The position numbers were made by a program, and so were the translations under genes. The notes under the pieces were generated by a model. It did no database searches. It saw nothing but the letters and a program-made list of their open reading frames with translations, and was not told the DNA's origin. Below are positions 35,709 to 45,234 of a stretch of 64,000 nt of DNA, piece after piece. The stretch's first letter is position 1; every line of letters begins with the position of its first letter. The DNA is from Thiocystis violascens DSM 198 (GTDB lineage Bacteria > Pseudomonadota > Gammaproteobacteria > Chromatiales > Chromatiaceae), in assembly GCF_000227745.2 (NCBI RefSeq), contig NC_018012.1, positions 1,583,478 through 1,647,477 of the forward strand, written 5' to 3'.

Positions 35709-35738
35709 GCTGTAATTATCGAGGTAATTACAGCCGCT
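35709..35738. promoter_or_regulatory. Palindromic operator upstream of the antitoxin gene
   Basis: CGGCTGTAATTA and TAATTACAGCCG form perfect 12-bp arms around a 6-base spacer, about 14 bp upstream of the antitoxin ATG on the minus strand. AbrB-type antitoxins usually bind such sites and repress their own operon. The site sits in the 116-bp gap after brxC, the only sizable gap between brxC and pglX, so repression here could also tune pglX. Confidence 0.75.
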
Positions 35739-35822
35739 TTCGGCACATCAGACAAGCACCAATCGGGGCGATGATTTGATGGGCCGCAATCGCGGGCTTT
35801 TCGCTACCTGCGGTTGGTGCCG

Positions 35823-38800
35823 CTACAGCAGACGCACCCGTGCTCCGGCGTGCAATTGCTCCAGAAGCTGCGCCCGGATCTCGCTGAGCAGCGCATCGAC
35901 CTCGGCCTCGCTGGTCAGCTCACGGTTGCGCAGCCGCAGATCGACACGCTTGAACAAGGGCCGCGCACCTTCGCTCAGGATCTCGTCGAGGGCGTCGTCG
36001 GCATCTTCCTCGGCTCGCTGCAAGGCCAGCAGGAAGGGATCCTGGAGTTGGCTCAGGGTGGGCGCCACGGCCTCGGCGGCAGTGTCGGTCACGGCGCGCG
36101 TCAGGAATCGCAGCACACGGTGAGACTGGTCGGCGGTGAGGGTACTGAAGCCCATGCGCGATTTGATCCGCGCTCGCGCCTGCTCGGCGTGCTGCTCCTG
36201 CCATTGTAGAAGGCGCTCACGTTCGGCACGATAGGCCGATCGAATCGTCTCCAGATCGGGCTCCAACGCGGCGATGTCACGCCAGGGACGCTCGGCGGCG
36301 AGCTGATCGGTCAGCCGCCCCATGACGGCCTCGATCTCTGGCGTCAGGCTGCCGATCTCGGCGAGCTGTGCGGCCTGGACGGTCAAGACCTGATGCAGCG
36401 CGCTGACCGCCTGGATGGCGTCCGAAGTCAGCTCGGCGGCGAGCATCTGGAGCTGTTGCACGCCGTCGCTCAGGACGTCGAGCCATTTCTTGACCAGTTT
36501 GACGGTCGGCTTGGTCTGGCGACAGACACTGACGCACTGTTCCAGTGCCTCGCCCAGGTTGCGCAGCAGATCCGAATCACGGCGCTCGCCAGGCAACCGG
36601 TCCAGATTCGTCAGGACGGCTCGCTGCTGTTGGGCCAGGGCGGGGAAATACTGGCCGACGGCATCGGCGATCGCATGATCCTCGCGTTCCATCCGATGCT
36701 GGAGCCGCTCCTCGAAGAACTTACAGATGCGCGCCCGCGCACTGAAGCCGATATCGTCCTCGCCGGCCGGAAAGAAGGTGGCGCGGCGAAAGGCTCGGTC
36801 TTTCTCGAAGAGGTCGCGCACCCCGGCATCGCGGATGGCGGTGATCTCATTGCCGCCCTCGGGCTGGATCCGCACCTTGCCGGCACGCAACAAGCCCGTG
36901 ACGCACGCCTTGACGACGTTGACGGTATAGCCGTATGGCGGCCCGCCAAACCAGGCGAGCAAGGAGGTCCCCGCCAGACCGCCCTCGGACTCGATGCGCT
37001 CCTGAACGCGCAGCGGGACGACACCGCTGCAGGCCGGGACATAACGTCCGGAATCGAGCTCGAGGATCCCCAGCTCACCGGGGAGAAACTTAGGCGATGG
37101 CCCGGCCAGCTCGGCTGCGATCAGGGGCATGAGTTCGGCGGGCAGAATCTGGGTAGCGATGAAGTGCGGATAGAGCTCGGGGAGGATCAGGGTCGCGGCG
37201 CCGTTGACCGCAGTCCCGAAGCTGCCGCCCTGATCCATAGGGGACAGCGCGCGCCCACGGAAGTAAAGGCGCCCCGCCATCCAGGCCACCGCGATGGCCT
37301 CGCGTACCCGTGTCTCGATGTCTTCGATCCGATTCTTTTCCTGCTGCAAGAGCAGTTTGCGCGCGCCGCTCAATGATTCCCGACGCGGCTCATACTTACT
37401 GGCCATGGCGCGCGAGCGATGAAGCTCTCGGGACAACTGCTCGACCATCTCGCTCTCGCCAGCGACCCAGATCAGGCGATCCGCCAGCGATGACTCGGCG
37501 CTGCGACGCACCCAGGTGCTTTCGGTCCGCTCTTCGCTGGCCAGGAAGCGGCAATCGACGCGCAAGGCCGCCTCGTCGCGCGGGTCGATCAGGGTCAGGT
37601 CATCGGCGCGGCGACCATCGGAGAAAACAGCGGCCCAGGGGAATGGACGACCCTGCAGACGGGGGCGCTCCGGCTCGGACAGCAGGTACTTGAGTCCTTC
37701 CTGCACGATCGCGGTCAGTGTCTCGCGGGCCACACCGATGTCGCGCCGCTCGCGCTCCCATTCCTCCCCGGCCGATGATTGCAGCTTGTAGCCCTGCTTC
37801 TCCGAGTATCCCAGCAGGTTACGCCGGCGCAGCTCTTCCAGCGCCTCAGTGACCTTCGCGAGCTGGTTGCCGCGATCGAGACGGTCGTAGAGACATTGGG
37901 CGACCAATCGGGCGTCCGTGGGCATGGTCTCCTGGATCAGCTCCAGGAGGGCGACGGCCTTGGCGGCACGCACCAGTAAGGCATCGGCGTCCGCGCTACA
38001 TTGGCCGAGGATGCGCGCCATGGTCGCCTGAACATCCGAGTCGAGTGCGGTGTGCTGGACGGCATAGATCTGGTCGAGTGTCACCAGCGCCCCGACGGAG
38101 TGATCGGCAAGCTTCTGATCGCGAAACAGCTCGCCGAGCAATTGCAGCAGCCCACGGATGGCCTGATCATCGCCCTGAGCGCGGGCCGAGCGGGTTCGCA
38201 ACGCGGTGGTGAGCTGCAGAATCAGGTCGATTTGGGCGGGAAGCAGCGGATAGCACTCGACGAAGTCATCCGCGCTGACAGTCTCGCAGCCATAGGCATA
38301 GAGTTTGAGATCGGGGCGATGACGCTCGAAGAGCTCGCGCAGGACGGGCTCGACCTCGGGCCTCTTGTGCAACAAGCGCTTGTGCACGACGTCGCGGATA
38401 TTGGTCGCCGCCAGATGCACCCGCAGCTTGGGCGGAAAGCGGTCCTTGGCCCAGACCAGGAAGGAATCGTCGGCCTCCTCGTCCAGCTTCTGCTGGCCGA
38501 GCGCCATCAGCCAGGCCTGCCCCTTGAGGGTCGCGCCTAGCGCGGTGGCGAAGGCGCGCAGCCGGTCGACGCGATCCTTGCTGGCGAGGACATATTGCGA
38601 GACCTCGTCGATCACCAAGAAGAGCGTCGCGCCGGGACGTCGGAAGCGGAGCATGTCCCGGATGGCGGCGACGGACTCCTCGGGGGACTCGGCACGCTGA
38701 TGGGTGCCCCCGCGGCTGGTGAACCAGCTCATGGGATCGGTATAGCGCTCGGGATAGAGGACCGAGAGGACGAGCGAGAAGTCCTCCTCCGCTAGGGCTT

Positions 38801-39443
38801 TGTCCTTGACCTCGGACCATGGATGTCTCAGCACCTCTTCGGCCGCGCGCTCGAAACGCGCCCACTCACCGTCACGCTCGAGCCGCAGCTCGAAGTCGGC
38901 GACGAGTGCCTCGGTGGCGCAATACCCGAGCCGCTTCTGGAGCTGACGCACGGCGGCCGCGTGGATGTGCTCGTTGTCGCGCGCCGTGCCACCGATGTCG
39001 AAGACCACGGCGATGGGGTCGATTCGTTGACGCAGCGCCTGCCACGCAGAGCGCAGCTCGGCGGCCCGGGGCGAGGTGTCCCGGCGTAGCCAACCCTCGG
39101 CAAGGGAGGTCCCGTCTGGTAGGACCACGCCGTCGAGCGAGAGACCCAGCAGCTTGGCGAAGCTCGACTTGCCCGACCCGTAGAAGCCAGCGCACCAGAC
39201 GTTCGGCAGCTCTGGGCCACCGGGCTTGTCCAGCTCGGAGACGATGTGGGTCAGCAGACGGACGTATTGCTCGTGGATGCCATCCGGAACACGTCGATGA
39301 TTGGGGTGATCCTCGGGCCAACCGCCGGTGATGATGTACTCGGAAACTTCGGCGGCGAGCTTCTCGGGACTCTGCTCGTGGAAATAGACGACCGGCGGAA
39401 TGTCTCTGGTGACGTCAGAGACGAAAAGATCGCGAATGTCCAT
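35823..39443 (-). CDS. brxC: BREX ATPase BrxC
   Basis: 1206 residues. N-terminal start MDIRDLFVSDVTRDIPPVVYF is typical of BrxC/PglY. P-loop CAGFYGSGKSSFAKLLG at about residues 83-99 and Walker B LFLVIDEVSQYV near residue 275 are intact. The rest is helical with winged-helix-like segments (LAKVTEALEELRRRNLLGY). BrxC is a large AAA+-like ATPase required for BREX defence. It follows brxB by 15 bp. No lesions seen. Confidence 0.93.
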   Translation of the reverse strand: MDIRDLFVSDVTRDIPPVVYFHEQSPEKLAAEVSEYIITGGWPEDHPNHRRVPDGIHEQYVRLLTHIVSELDKPGGPELPNVWCAGFYGSGKSSFAKLLGLSLDGVVLPDGTSLAEGWLRRDTSPRAAELRSAWQALRQRIDPIAVVFDIGGTARDNEHIHAAAVRQLQKRLGYCATEALVADFELRLERDGEWARFERAAEEVLRHPWSEVKDKALAEEDFSLVLSVLYPERYTDPMSWFTSRGGTHQRAESPEESVAAIRDMLRFRRPGATLFLVIDEVSQYVLASKDRVDRLRAFATALGATLKGQAWLMALGQQKLDEEADDSFLVWAKDRFPPKLRVHLAATNIRDVVHKRLLHKRPEVEPVLRELFERHRPDLKLYAYGCETVSADDFVECYPLLPAQIDLILQLTTALRTRSARAQGDDQAIRGLLQLLGELFRDQKLADHSVGALVTLDQIYAVQHTALDSDVQATMARILGQCSADADALLVRAAKAVALLELIQETMPTDARLVAQCLYDRLDRGNQLAKVTEALEELRRRNLLGYSEKQGYKLQSSAGEEWERERRDIGVARETLTAIVQEGLKYLLSEPERPRLQGRPFPWAAVFSDGRRADDLTLIDPRDEAALRVDCRFLASEERTESTWVRRSAESSLADRLIWVAGESEMVEQLSRELHRSRAMASKYEPRRESLSGARKLLLQQEKNRIEDIETRVREAIAVAWMAGRLYFRGRALSPMDQGGSFGTAVNGAATLILPELYPHFIATQILPAELMPLIAAELAGPSPKFLPGELGILELDSGRYVPACSGVVPLRVQERIESEGGLAGTSLLAWFGGPPYGYTVNVVKACVTGLLRAGKVRIQPEGGNEITAIRDAGVRDLFEKDRAFRRATFFPAGEDDIGFSARARICKFFEERLQHRMEREDHAIADAVGQYFPALAQQQRAVLTNLDRLPGERRDSDLLRNLGEALEQCVSVCRQTKPTVKLVKKWLDVLSDGVQQLQMLAAELTSDAIQAVSALHQVLTVQAAQLAEIGSLTPEIEAVMGRLTDQLAAERPWRDIAALEPDLETIRSAYRAERERLLQWQEQHAEQARARIKSRMGFSTLTADQSHRVLRFLTRAVTDTAAEAVAPTLSQLQDPFLLALQRAEEDADDALDEILSEGARPLFKRVDLRLRNRELTSEAEVDALLSEIRAQLLEQLHAGARVRLL

Positions 39444-39458
39444 GCTGATCGGGGACTC

Positions 39459-40097
39459 CTAGGGATAGATGCGCGGGCGGTAGTCGCTGTCCGGGTTGAG
39501 CATACCCATGAAGGAGAGGCCCTTGCTGCCCTGTTTCTTACCGGGATAGAGCAGGACCACCGGGACCCCACGGGTGCGGCCGTCGAGATGACGTAGCAGT
39601 GCCGAGGAGCGGAAGAAGGGATAGAGCGCCCCGGCGCGGCCGATCAGCGCCAGGGTCTGGTCAAGCGTCTCCGGATGCTGGTCGGCATGCGCGCTGATGA
39701 GGCGGCTGCAATCGGCGGCGAGCCCATCGGGGCCTTCGATCAAGGGCGTAAGCTTGGATTTGAGATAATTGAGTCCGCGCTCGGGGGCGATATGGGCCAT
39801 CTGCCGCTCCATCTGGATCACACGGTCGACCCACTCTGGCCCCTGCCTCCGGATACGCTCCAGCAGCAATCGCTGGAGACTGATCGACAGCACCATCCAG
39901 CCGCTGGCGATCAGATCGGCACTGAGCCGCTGAACCTCAGCACGCAGCTTGAACTCCTCGGCCGGGTCGTATTGAAGGATCGCGAACCGATAGTTGCGCA
40001 TGGTGCTGATGCGCGGTCCGTCCTCGTGAATGAGATCGCACCGCAAAGCGCTGAAGCCGTCCTTTAAGGGAGATGGCATGAACAGGGGCAGGGTCAT
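39459..40097 (-). CDS. brxB: BREX protein BrxB (DUF1788)
   Basis: 212 residues; ATG overlaps the brxA stop by 4 bp. The sequence has the DUF1788 layout: FRFAILQYDPAEEFKLR near the start, ISLQRLLLERI, and the C-terminal GALYPFFRSSALLRHL and PVVLLYPGKKQG followed by FMGMLNPDSDYRPRIY. BrxB is a small core protein of BREX types 1, 5 and 6 that acts with BrxC and PglZ in ways not fully known. Confidence 0.9.
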   Translation of the reverse strand: MTLPLFMPSPLKDGFSALRCDLIHEDGPRISTMRNYRFAILQYDPAEEFKLRAEVQRLSADLIASGWMVLSISLQRLLLERIRRQGPEWVDRVIQMERQMAHIAPERGLNYLKSKLTPLIEGPDGLAADCSRLISAHADQHPETLDQTLALIGRAGALYPFFRSSALLRHLDGRTRGVPVVLLYPGKKQGSKGLSFMGMLNPDSDYRPRIYP

Positions 40098-40882
40098 CCA
40101 ATACCCCCTGCGGCCCGCAGCGGAAGATCGGCGCCAAGATTGGCGTCTGCCCAGGCATCGAGGCTCGGGTAGAGCCAGCCGAAATCGATCAAGTCACCCT
40201 GGCGACGAAAGCGGATTCCAGGCAACCGCCGCACTCGCTCCTCCAAAGCACTACCCGCAAACCCGACCGAAGCAAGATAGGGGTTGTCGAGCAGTGTCCC
40301 GGTGATCTGGATGCCCCGCAGGAGATAGAGGAGGTATTCCAATGCCTCATCCTCGATCCGAGGCGTCAGAAGCTGACGTGGGTCACGATTCGACGCGACG
40401 AGTCCGGCGGCAAGGGCGGTCGACAGCAGCTTGCCGGCATACTCGATCCGGGTGGACAGCGTCCAGTGCGCGGTGCCCTGAAGAGCGAGCCAACGGATCA
40501 CGCCGTCGCGCGTCACCTCTGGACGCGGATCGGCGCGTCGGGCGACCAGATCGCCGCCGGTGAAGGCACGGTAAAGTGGATCAGCCAGTTGCAGATGCCA
40601 GTGACAGATGATCCGCCGCGTCTCGGGTCCCATCCGAGACCAACGGTGCAGGACGTCCAAGGCCGGAGGAAAGACATCGAAGCGTGCACGCAGGCTCGCC
40701 AGCAAGACCTCGATGCGCCCTAGACTGCGCGCGCCGAACCAGTATTCATCGAACGCCTGGCGCGAGGTAACGGACCCAGTGCCATCGGTCCGCGACCAGT
40801 AGGCACGTGAATCCTCGATCGCCAGCGTACATTTGAGCAGACGTGCATGCGACTGGGTCGCCTCAGCAAGACCCGGCATCAA
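40094..40882 (-). CDS. brxA: BREX protein BrxA (DUF1819)
   Basis: 262 residues; the start overlaps brxE by 4 bp. Features of DUF1819: SRAYWSRTDGTGSVTSRQAFDEYWFGARSL-like N-terminal region (shown in parts: QAFDEYWFGARSL), RIICHWHLQLADPLYRAFTG, RWLALQGTAHWTLSTRIEYA and C-terminal RFRRQGDLIDFGWLYPSLDAW. BrxA of other systems is a small DNA-binding protein. Intact. Confidence 0.88.
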   Translation of the reverse strand: MMPGLAEATQSHARLLKCTLAIEDSRAYWSRTDGTGSVTSRQAFDEYWFGARSLGRIEVLLASLRARFDVFPPALDVLHRWSRMGPETRRIICHWHLQLADPLYRAFTGGDLVARRADPRPEVTRDGVIRWLALQGTAHWTLSTRIEYAGKLLSTALAAGLVASNRDPRQLLTPRIEDEALEYLLYLLRGIQITGTLLDNPYLASVGFAGSALEERVRRLPGIRFRRQGDLIDFGWLYPSLDAWADANLGADLPLRAAGGIG

Positions 40883-41484
40883 GCCGTCCTCCGGACATGC
40901 GGCAACGGGTAGGTGTCCCCAAGCGGGGCGAGAGCCGCGACGAAGCGACGCACCAACTGCTCGAGACTTTCGGAGCTACGGCCTTTGAGGCGACGACCTG
41001 CCGGGGTCACTGTGGTTTCCACTTCACCGTGCCCTTGAGCCCAATCGAGGAAGTGATCGTGATTCCAGTCCGACTCGATGACATCCGCGAGCCCTGGGAG
41101 TGCCTCCCGAGGAGGCGCCCCCGAGTCCTTGAGGCATTGCAGTCGGTCTTCGATCCGCTCATCGATTTCGAAGCCCAAATGATAAAGGGACAAAATCTGG
41201 TCCGGGTCATGATCCTGCACACGTCGCTCTGCATCCTTGATCCGAGCTGCCTCGCGCGCACCCTGCAGAACCGCCCATTGCCAGCTGTGAGGGAGTAGAC
41301 GCCGAAAGAGATCTTCGCCACTGAACTCGGACACCAAGTCCGATCGCCACCATCCGAGCCGCCGATTCTCACCGCCCTCACCCGCCCAGGCGACGGCAAG
41401 TTGAGCTGTCAGCGCGGCATCGATGGATGATTGAGGCAGTGGCTGACCTGCGACGAATTTTTTATTATTTTCTTTATAAAACAT
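40879..41484 (-). CDS. brxE: BREX type 6 protein BrxE
   Basis: 201 residues, first gene of the operon. LGWWRSDLVSEFSGEDLFRRLLP and an early segment AALTAQLAVAWAGEGG are visible; BrxE is the gene that distinguishes BREX type 6, where it comes before brxA. The first dozen codons are very A+T-rich, unlike the rest. Upstream DNA (41485-41520) is also A+T-rich with TATAAT immediately before the ATG, so the operon promoter probably lies here, although spacing does not fit a textbook site and the true start might differ. Identification rests on position and operon content as much as sequence. Confidence 0.75.
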   Translation of the reverse strand: MFYKENNKKFVAGQPLPQSSIDAALTAQLAVAWAGEGGENRRLGWWRSDLVSEFSGEDLFRRLLPHSWQWAVLQGAREAARIKDAERRVQDHDPDQILSLYHLGFEIDERIEDRLQCLKDSGAPPREALPGLADVIESDWNHDHFLDWAQGHGEVETTVTPAGRRLKGRSSESLEQLVRRFVAALAPLGDTYPLPHVRRTA

Positions 41485-41664
41485 AATTATATGATTAATT
41501 CATGGGAATTGGCAGCAAGGCATCTCGATAGGCCAGAGGCAGATCGCTCCCTGAATTATGAGAGCTGACCGGGGAGCGAGCCAAGGCACAGTTCGCCAAC
41601 ATGAACTACGAAAGCGAGCCTGTCCACTCGACCGTCAAGAGCTCAAGAGCGGGCGATAGAGAGG

Positions 41665-41695
41665 ACGCGCTCCGGGGCTCCGCCCCGGAGCGCGT
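41665..41695. terminator. Strong hairpin between VWA gene and BREX operon
   Basis: A perfect 14-bp stem (ACGCGCTCCGGGGC with its complement) and 3-base loop at 41665-41695. It separates the recombination module from the BREX operon on the same strand. There is no U-run, so it may be a weak or Rho-aided terminator or an mRNA stabiliser. Apart from this and the A+T-rich start region of brxE, 41485-41818 shows nothing. Confidence 0.6.
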
Positions 41696-41818
41696 CGGTC
41701 GGAACACATTGAATCATGGCTGAACCGGAATGTATGCCGGGATCACCTGCCCGGTTATCCCGTGCAGGTGATACGGCCTCCGTCGGGCAAAGCAGATGTT
41801 AAGAACAAGCGGCCCGCC

Positions 41819-43625
41819 CTAGACCAGCAGCCGCTCAGCCAGACCGAACAGGGCCTGCTTGAGGTCGCCGACCGCCTTGATGACCCGGCTGTGCCGGAAC
41901 AGCGAAGAGACATCGTGCTGGATGCCGAGCGCGGGCAGTTCCAGGCCCGCCTGCTCGCACTGCGCGATGACCGACCCGGCCAACGCTAGGTCATCGGGCT
42001 CGCCGTCGGTCAGGGTCAGGATGAGGCGCCGAGGCTCCGGGCGCAGTAGCAGATCCGCCGCCGCGAACCACAGCCCTTGCGCCAGGGGCGTGCTGCCACG
42101 GGGTGATTGCGCGAAGGCACCGGCTCGAATCGCCGGACACTGCCCATGCTGGAGCAGACGAGTGACCGTCGCTTCATCCCCGGACTCGCCCGGAAAGGCA
42201 GTCACCGCCACCGAGACACCCGGGATGCGATCAAGCGCCAAGGCCAAGGCGAGCGCCGCCTCCAGGGCCACCTGATAGGCCCGCACGCTGGTGGTCACCG
42301 GGCGTGACATGGAGCCGGACAAATCGACCAGCAGATGCACGGCGGTGTTCGGCGTCGTCCACACCGTCTTGCGCGCGAAGAGCCGTCCCTCCCCCACCCC
42401 GGCCCGATGCAGCCGATTGGGGATGAGCTTGCGCCCCTGATGGACCGGTAAGGGCCGATCGAGCCGGCTCGACTGCACCAGGCCCTGGAGCCGGGCGAGG
42501 AGCGTCCGCGAGCTGGCCTGAGCCTCGTCGAGGAGGAGCTTGCCGCGTAGCGGATCGACATGGGCCTCCTCGGCCGCCGGCATCAACAACGGACTGGAGC
42601 CATCAGCTCCGGCCTGGCCCAGCATGAGACGGGTGGCCTCGAACAGATCACCGTCCAGGTCGTCCGCCGTGGCCGCGAGGGCTTGGCGGATCTGACCGAC
42701 AGCGTCCTGGGCATCGGACTGTCCGGAAGCGCCGTCGCCGCTCGTATTGCCATCGACGGTGTCATCTCCCGTGTCATTATCCGTACCGGATTCGGCGTCA
42801 GCCGACTGCGCGCGGTCCCCCTCGACTGTGTCATCGTCCGTGGCGGTATTTGCGGGACTGGGGTCGGCCGCGTTCACTGCGTCCGTCTCGGCGGTCTCCG
42901 GATCGGCTCCAGGACTGCCCTGCCCGGCCCCCCCCATCATTGGCCTCGTCGGATTGACCCGAATCGCAATCGCTGTCTTGGGTGGTCGGCGGCTGCGCCT
43001 CGGCCTCCTCTTCGAGCAGCCCTTCGATTTGGGCCGCCAATGCGGCGGCCTGGGCCGTGCTCGTCAACCCGCCGACCCGACTCATCAGACCCAGCAGACG
43101 ATGGACCAACGAGGCCGCGAAGGTCTGACGCAACACCCGCTCTGCCGCCGTGGCATGCGGGATCAGGGCCGTTTGGCCCAGCGCCCGGGCACGCAGACTG
43201 AGCAGCAGAAAGCCGGTCAGGATCCGCGCCGGATGCGCATCGGCCTCAGGGATCTTGAGCTGCCCCTCGGCCAGCATCCAGTCGATGACCCGCTCCAGCG
43301 TCGCGCGGGTGCCGGGGTATTGATGCCGGATGGCCTGCTCGATGCGGATGTCCTCCAGGATGTTGAGCAGATGTTGGCGTAGCGGCGAGGCCGCGCCCGC
43401 GCTCTGGAACACCGCCATGTCGGTATGGCGGACATGGCTCGCCTCATGAGCCAGGAAGCCCCAGGCGACCGGGCGCAGGTTGGATGCCGCCGGCAGATCC
43501 GGCAGCCAGATGGTGCGCCCGTCGGTCTGCGCCTGAGTGCCGCCCACGATCACCGCAACGCCGAACTTGCGTGCGAGTGCGGTGGCGACGATGGGCATGG
43601 CTTGATGCAGGGTCTTGGTGTGCAT
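41819..43625 (-). pseudogene. CobT-like VWA protein with zincin-like motif, one-base frameshift
   Basis: Two overlapping frames form one gene. From ATG 43625 (MHTKTLHQAMPI) the N-terminal part has a LAHEASHVRHTD motif (HExxH-like). After a low-complexity acidic linker the second frame carries a von Willebrand A domain with MIDAS motif LVDLSGSMS and TLTDGEPDD. The frames meet at an eight-G run (C8 on plus, 42928-42935); G7 would give one 602-codon frame. This is mutation, sequencing error, or programmed slippage. In SXT-type elements a CobT-like VWA protein follows the CobS-like ATPase; such pairs act like chelatase subunits on unknown targets. Confidence 0.8.
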
Positions 43626-43640
43626 GCTGTCTCTCCGGTG

Positions 43641-43685
43641 CGGGGACACAGCCGCCCCCACCGGGGCACGCTGCACCCCGGTGGG
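43641..43685 (-). promoter_or_regulatory. Pseudoknot leader of the VWA gene
   Basis: In mRNA sense: arm 1 CCCACC, arm 2 CGGGG, then arm 1' GGTGGG, then arm 2' CCCCG, in interleaved order, which is an H-type pseudoknot. It ends about 16 bases before the ATG, with GGAGAGACAGC as ribosome-binding region. A GC hairpin (CGCCCC/GGGGCG) precedes it. One of six similar leaders in this module. Confidence 0.7.
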
Positions 43686-43744
43686 TTGAAGACCGCTGGC
43701 GATTGCCGGCGGCGGTTGGATCGCCCCTGTCGGGGCGGATTGAG

Positions 43745-44809
43745 CTAGAAGAAGCAGTCCAGCGTCTCGTCCTCGGTCGCGTCCGCGATCTCGATGCCCT
43801 GGGGCACCGTCGGCTCCCGGATGGCGACCGACGCCGTGATTGTGCTGTCTATCTCGGTCGTCAACTCGCTGTCATCGTCCAGGTCCAGGCGTGCAGTCCG
43901 CTCGGCGTCCGTGCGCTGGGCATCGACATCACTGTCGAGCCCCGGCGGGTCACTGTCGGGATCAACCTCACCCGCCAGCCGCCCCGCCCCATGCCGGGCC
44001 AAACGCGCCTCATCACAGAGCAGCAGCCAGAGGCCGAAGCCCTCCTGGAACAGCGCCCCACTGATGGGACCGCGCCTGGGCACCCGGCTCAGAAACCCAT
44101 CCACCAGCTCAAGGATCGGCTGGATACGTGGGTCGACGAACGACAGCACGGCGAGCTTTTCCTGGATGCGCCGAAAGGTCCCGAGCGCGCGTTGGGTCAG
44201 GCTGTCCTTGCCGACCAGGCTCTTTTCCAGCGAGACGGCGATCTGCGCGGCCTCGTGAAAGATGGTGTGGCCGATCTCGGCGATGTCCTCTGTGAGGGTT
44301 TCGCGATGCCCTTCGGCCGGCTGAATGAGCAGCGGGCGGTAGCGGAAGGAGAAGCGTGTTCCGATCGCCTCGGCCGGGTCCACGGCGGCGCGCAGCTGCC
44401 GCTCCCAGTCGGGATGCCGGGCGATCCAGTCGGCGATCTCCCGGTCGTACTCGGCCAGGAAGGACTGGACCTCGCGCTCGAAGTCGCGTTTGAGCCCATC
44501 GAGTACGCCGCTCAGCCCGTCGACCTGGTCGTTGGGGACCAGATAGCCGCCGAGGAAGCGGGTGCCGACCTTGAGGCAGGCACGCTCGGCCTGGCCCTTG
44601 ATGGTGTGAAAGACGCGGATCGCGTCCGGATTGCAGAGGCGTTTGCTGCCGAGCGAGACCAGCTCCTCAGAGGGGATCTCGCCCGCCTGAAGGCCCAGGT
44701 CATCGGCCCGCAGCTTCTTGCGCCCGGACCAGGTGCTGACGGTCAGGACGATGAGCGACAGGCGCTCGGTCAGGGTGATGAGGGTGTCATCGAGTGTGGT
44801 GGTCGTCAT
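43745..44809 (-). CDS. DUF3150-type protein of ICE recombination module
   Basis: 354 residues. N terminus LTERLSLIVLTVSTWSGRKKLR and the following helical region match DUF3150 proteins that lie between cobS-like and cobT-like genes in SXT/R391-type elements and in some phages. The second half is helical and then an acidic, low-complexity tail. Function unknown; gene order suggests it works with the MoxR/VWA pair, perhaps as an adaptor. Intact, with its own leader. Confidence 0.8.
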   Translation of the reverse strand: MTTTTLDDTLITLTERLSLIVLTVSTWSGRKKLRADDLGLQAGEIPSEELVSLGSKRLCNPDAIRVFHTIKGQAERACLKVGTRFLGGYLVPNDQVDGLSGVLDGLKRDFEREVQSFLAEYDREIADWIARHPDWERQLRAAVDPAEAIGTRFSFRYRPLLIQPAEGHRETLTEDIAEIGHTIFHEAAQIAVSLEKSLVGKDSLTQRALGTFRRIQEKLAVLSFVDPRIQPILELVDGFLSRVPRRGPISGALFQEGFGLWLLLCDEARLARHGAGRLAGEVDPDSDPPGLDSDVDAQRTDAERTARLDLDDDSELTTEIDSTITASVAIREPTVPQGIEIADATEDETLDCFF

Positions 44810-44830
44810 GATGGTCTCCCGCCGAGCGGA

Positions 44831-44870
44831 CGCACCACCGGCCCCGATGGGTCTGTGGCAGGCCCATCGG
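44831..44870 (-). promoter_or_regulatory. Pseudoknot leader of the DUF3150 gene
   Basis: In mRNA sense: CCGATGGG, GCCAC, CCCATCGG, GTGGT. The first and third form an 8-bp stem; GCCAC in its loop can pair with GTGGT downstream, again giving interleaved stems. Divergent in sequence from the others but the same topology. Confidence 0.55.
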
Positions 44871-44886
44871 CTTGGTTGGTTTGCGG

Positions 44887-45234
44887 TCAGAACCAGTCGT
44901 CGTCGATGTCGCTGTCGAGCGCGGACAGATCGATGTCCAGTATCGGAGGCGTCGGGACGCTGGGTGCGGGTGGTGGTTCGGGCTCGGGCTCGATCAGGCG
45001 CCCTTGCGCATCCAGCTCACGGATGCCCAGATCGACATAGCCCTTGGCGAGCTTGGCCTGGACCGTCCGCAGCAGCCGCTCAAAGCGGCTGGCGGGATAG
45101 ATCCGGCTCTGTGCCAAGTGCCCGGCACGGCCCCAGCGCACGTCGCTGGAACCGTCCTGACGGCGCCGCCAGGCCCAGTCCTTGGCCGAGCCATCGGCAT
45201 GGGTGTAACGATAGAGCTGAAAGGGCTCGCTCAT
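44887..45234 (-). CDS. Small WGR-like domain protein
   Basis: 115 residues. The first 75 residues follow the WGR pattern (WAWRRRQDGSSDVRWGRAG, SRFERLLRTVQAKLAKGYVD), a fold known from PARPs and some bacterial regulators and thought to bind nucleic acid. The tail is Pro-rich and then acidic (LDSDIDDDWF), a possible partner-binding peptide. The start overlaps the CobS-like gene by 4 bp, so the two are translated together. Role unknown. Confidence 0.75.
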   Translation of the reverse strand: MSEPFQLYRYTHADGSAKDWAWRRRQDGSSDVRWGRAGHLAQSRIYPASRFERLLRTVQAKLAKGYVDLGIRELDAQGRLIEPEPEPPPAPSVPTPPILDIDLSALDSDIDDDWF

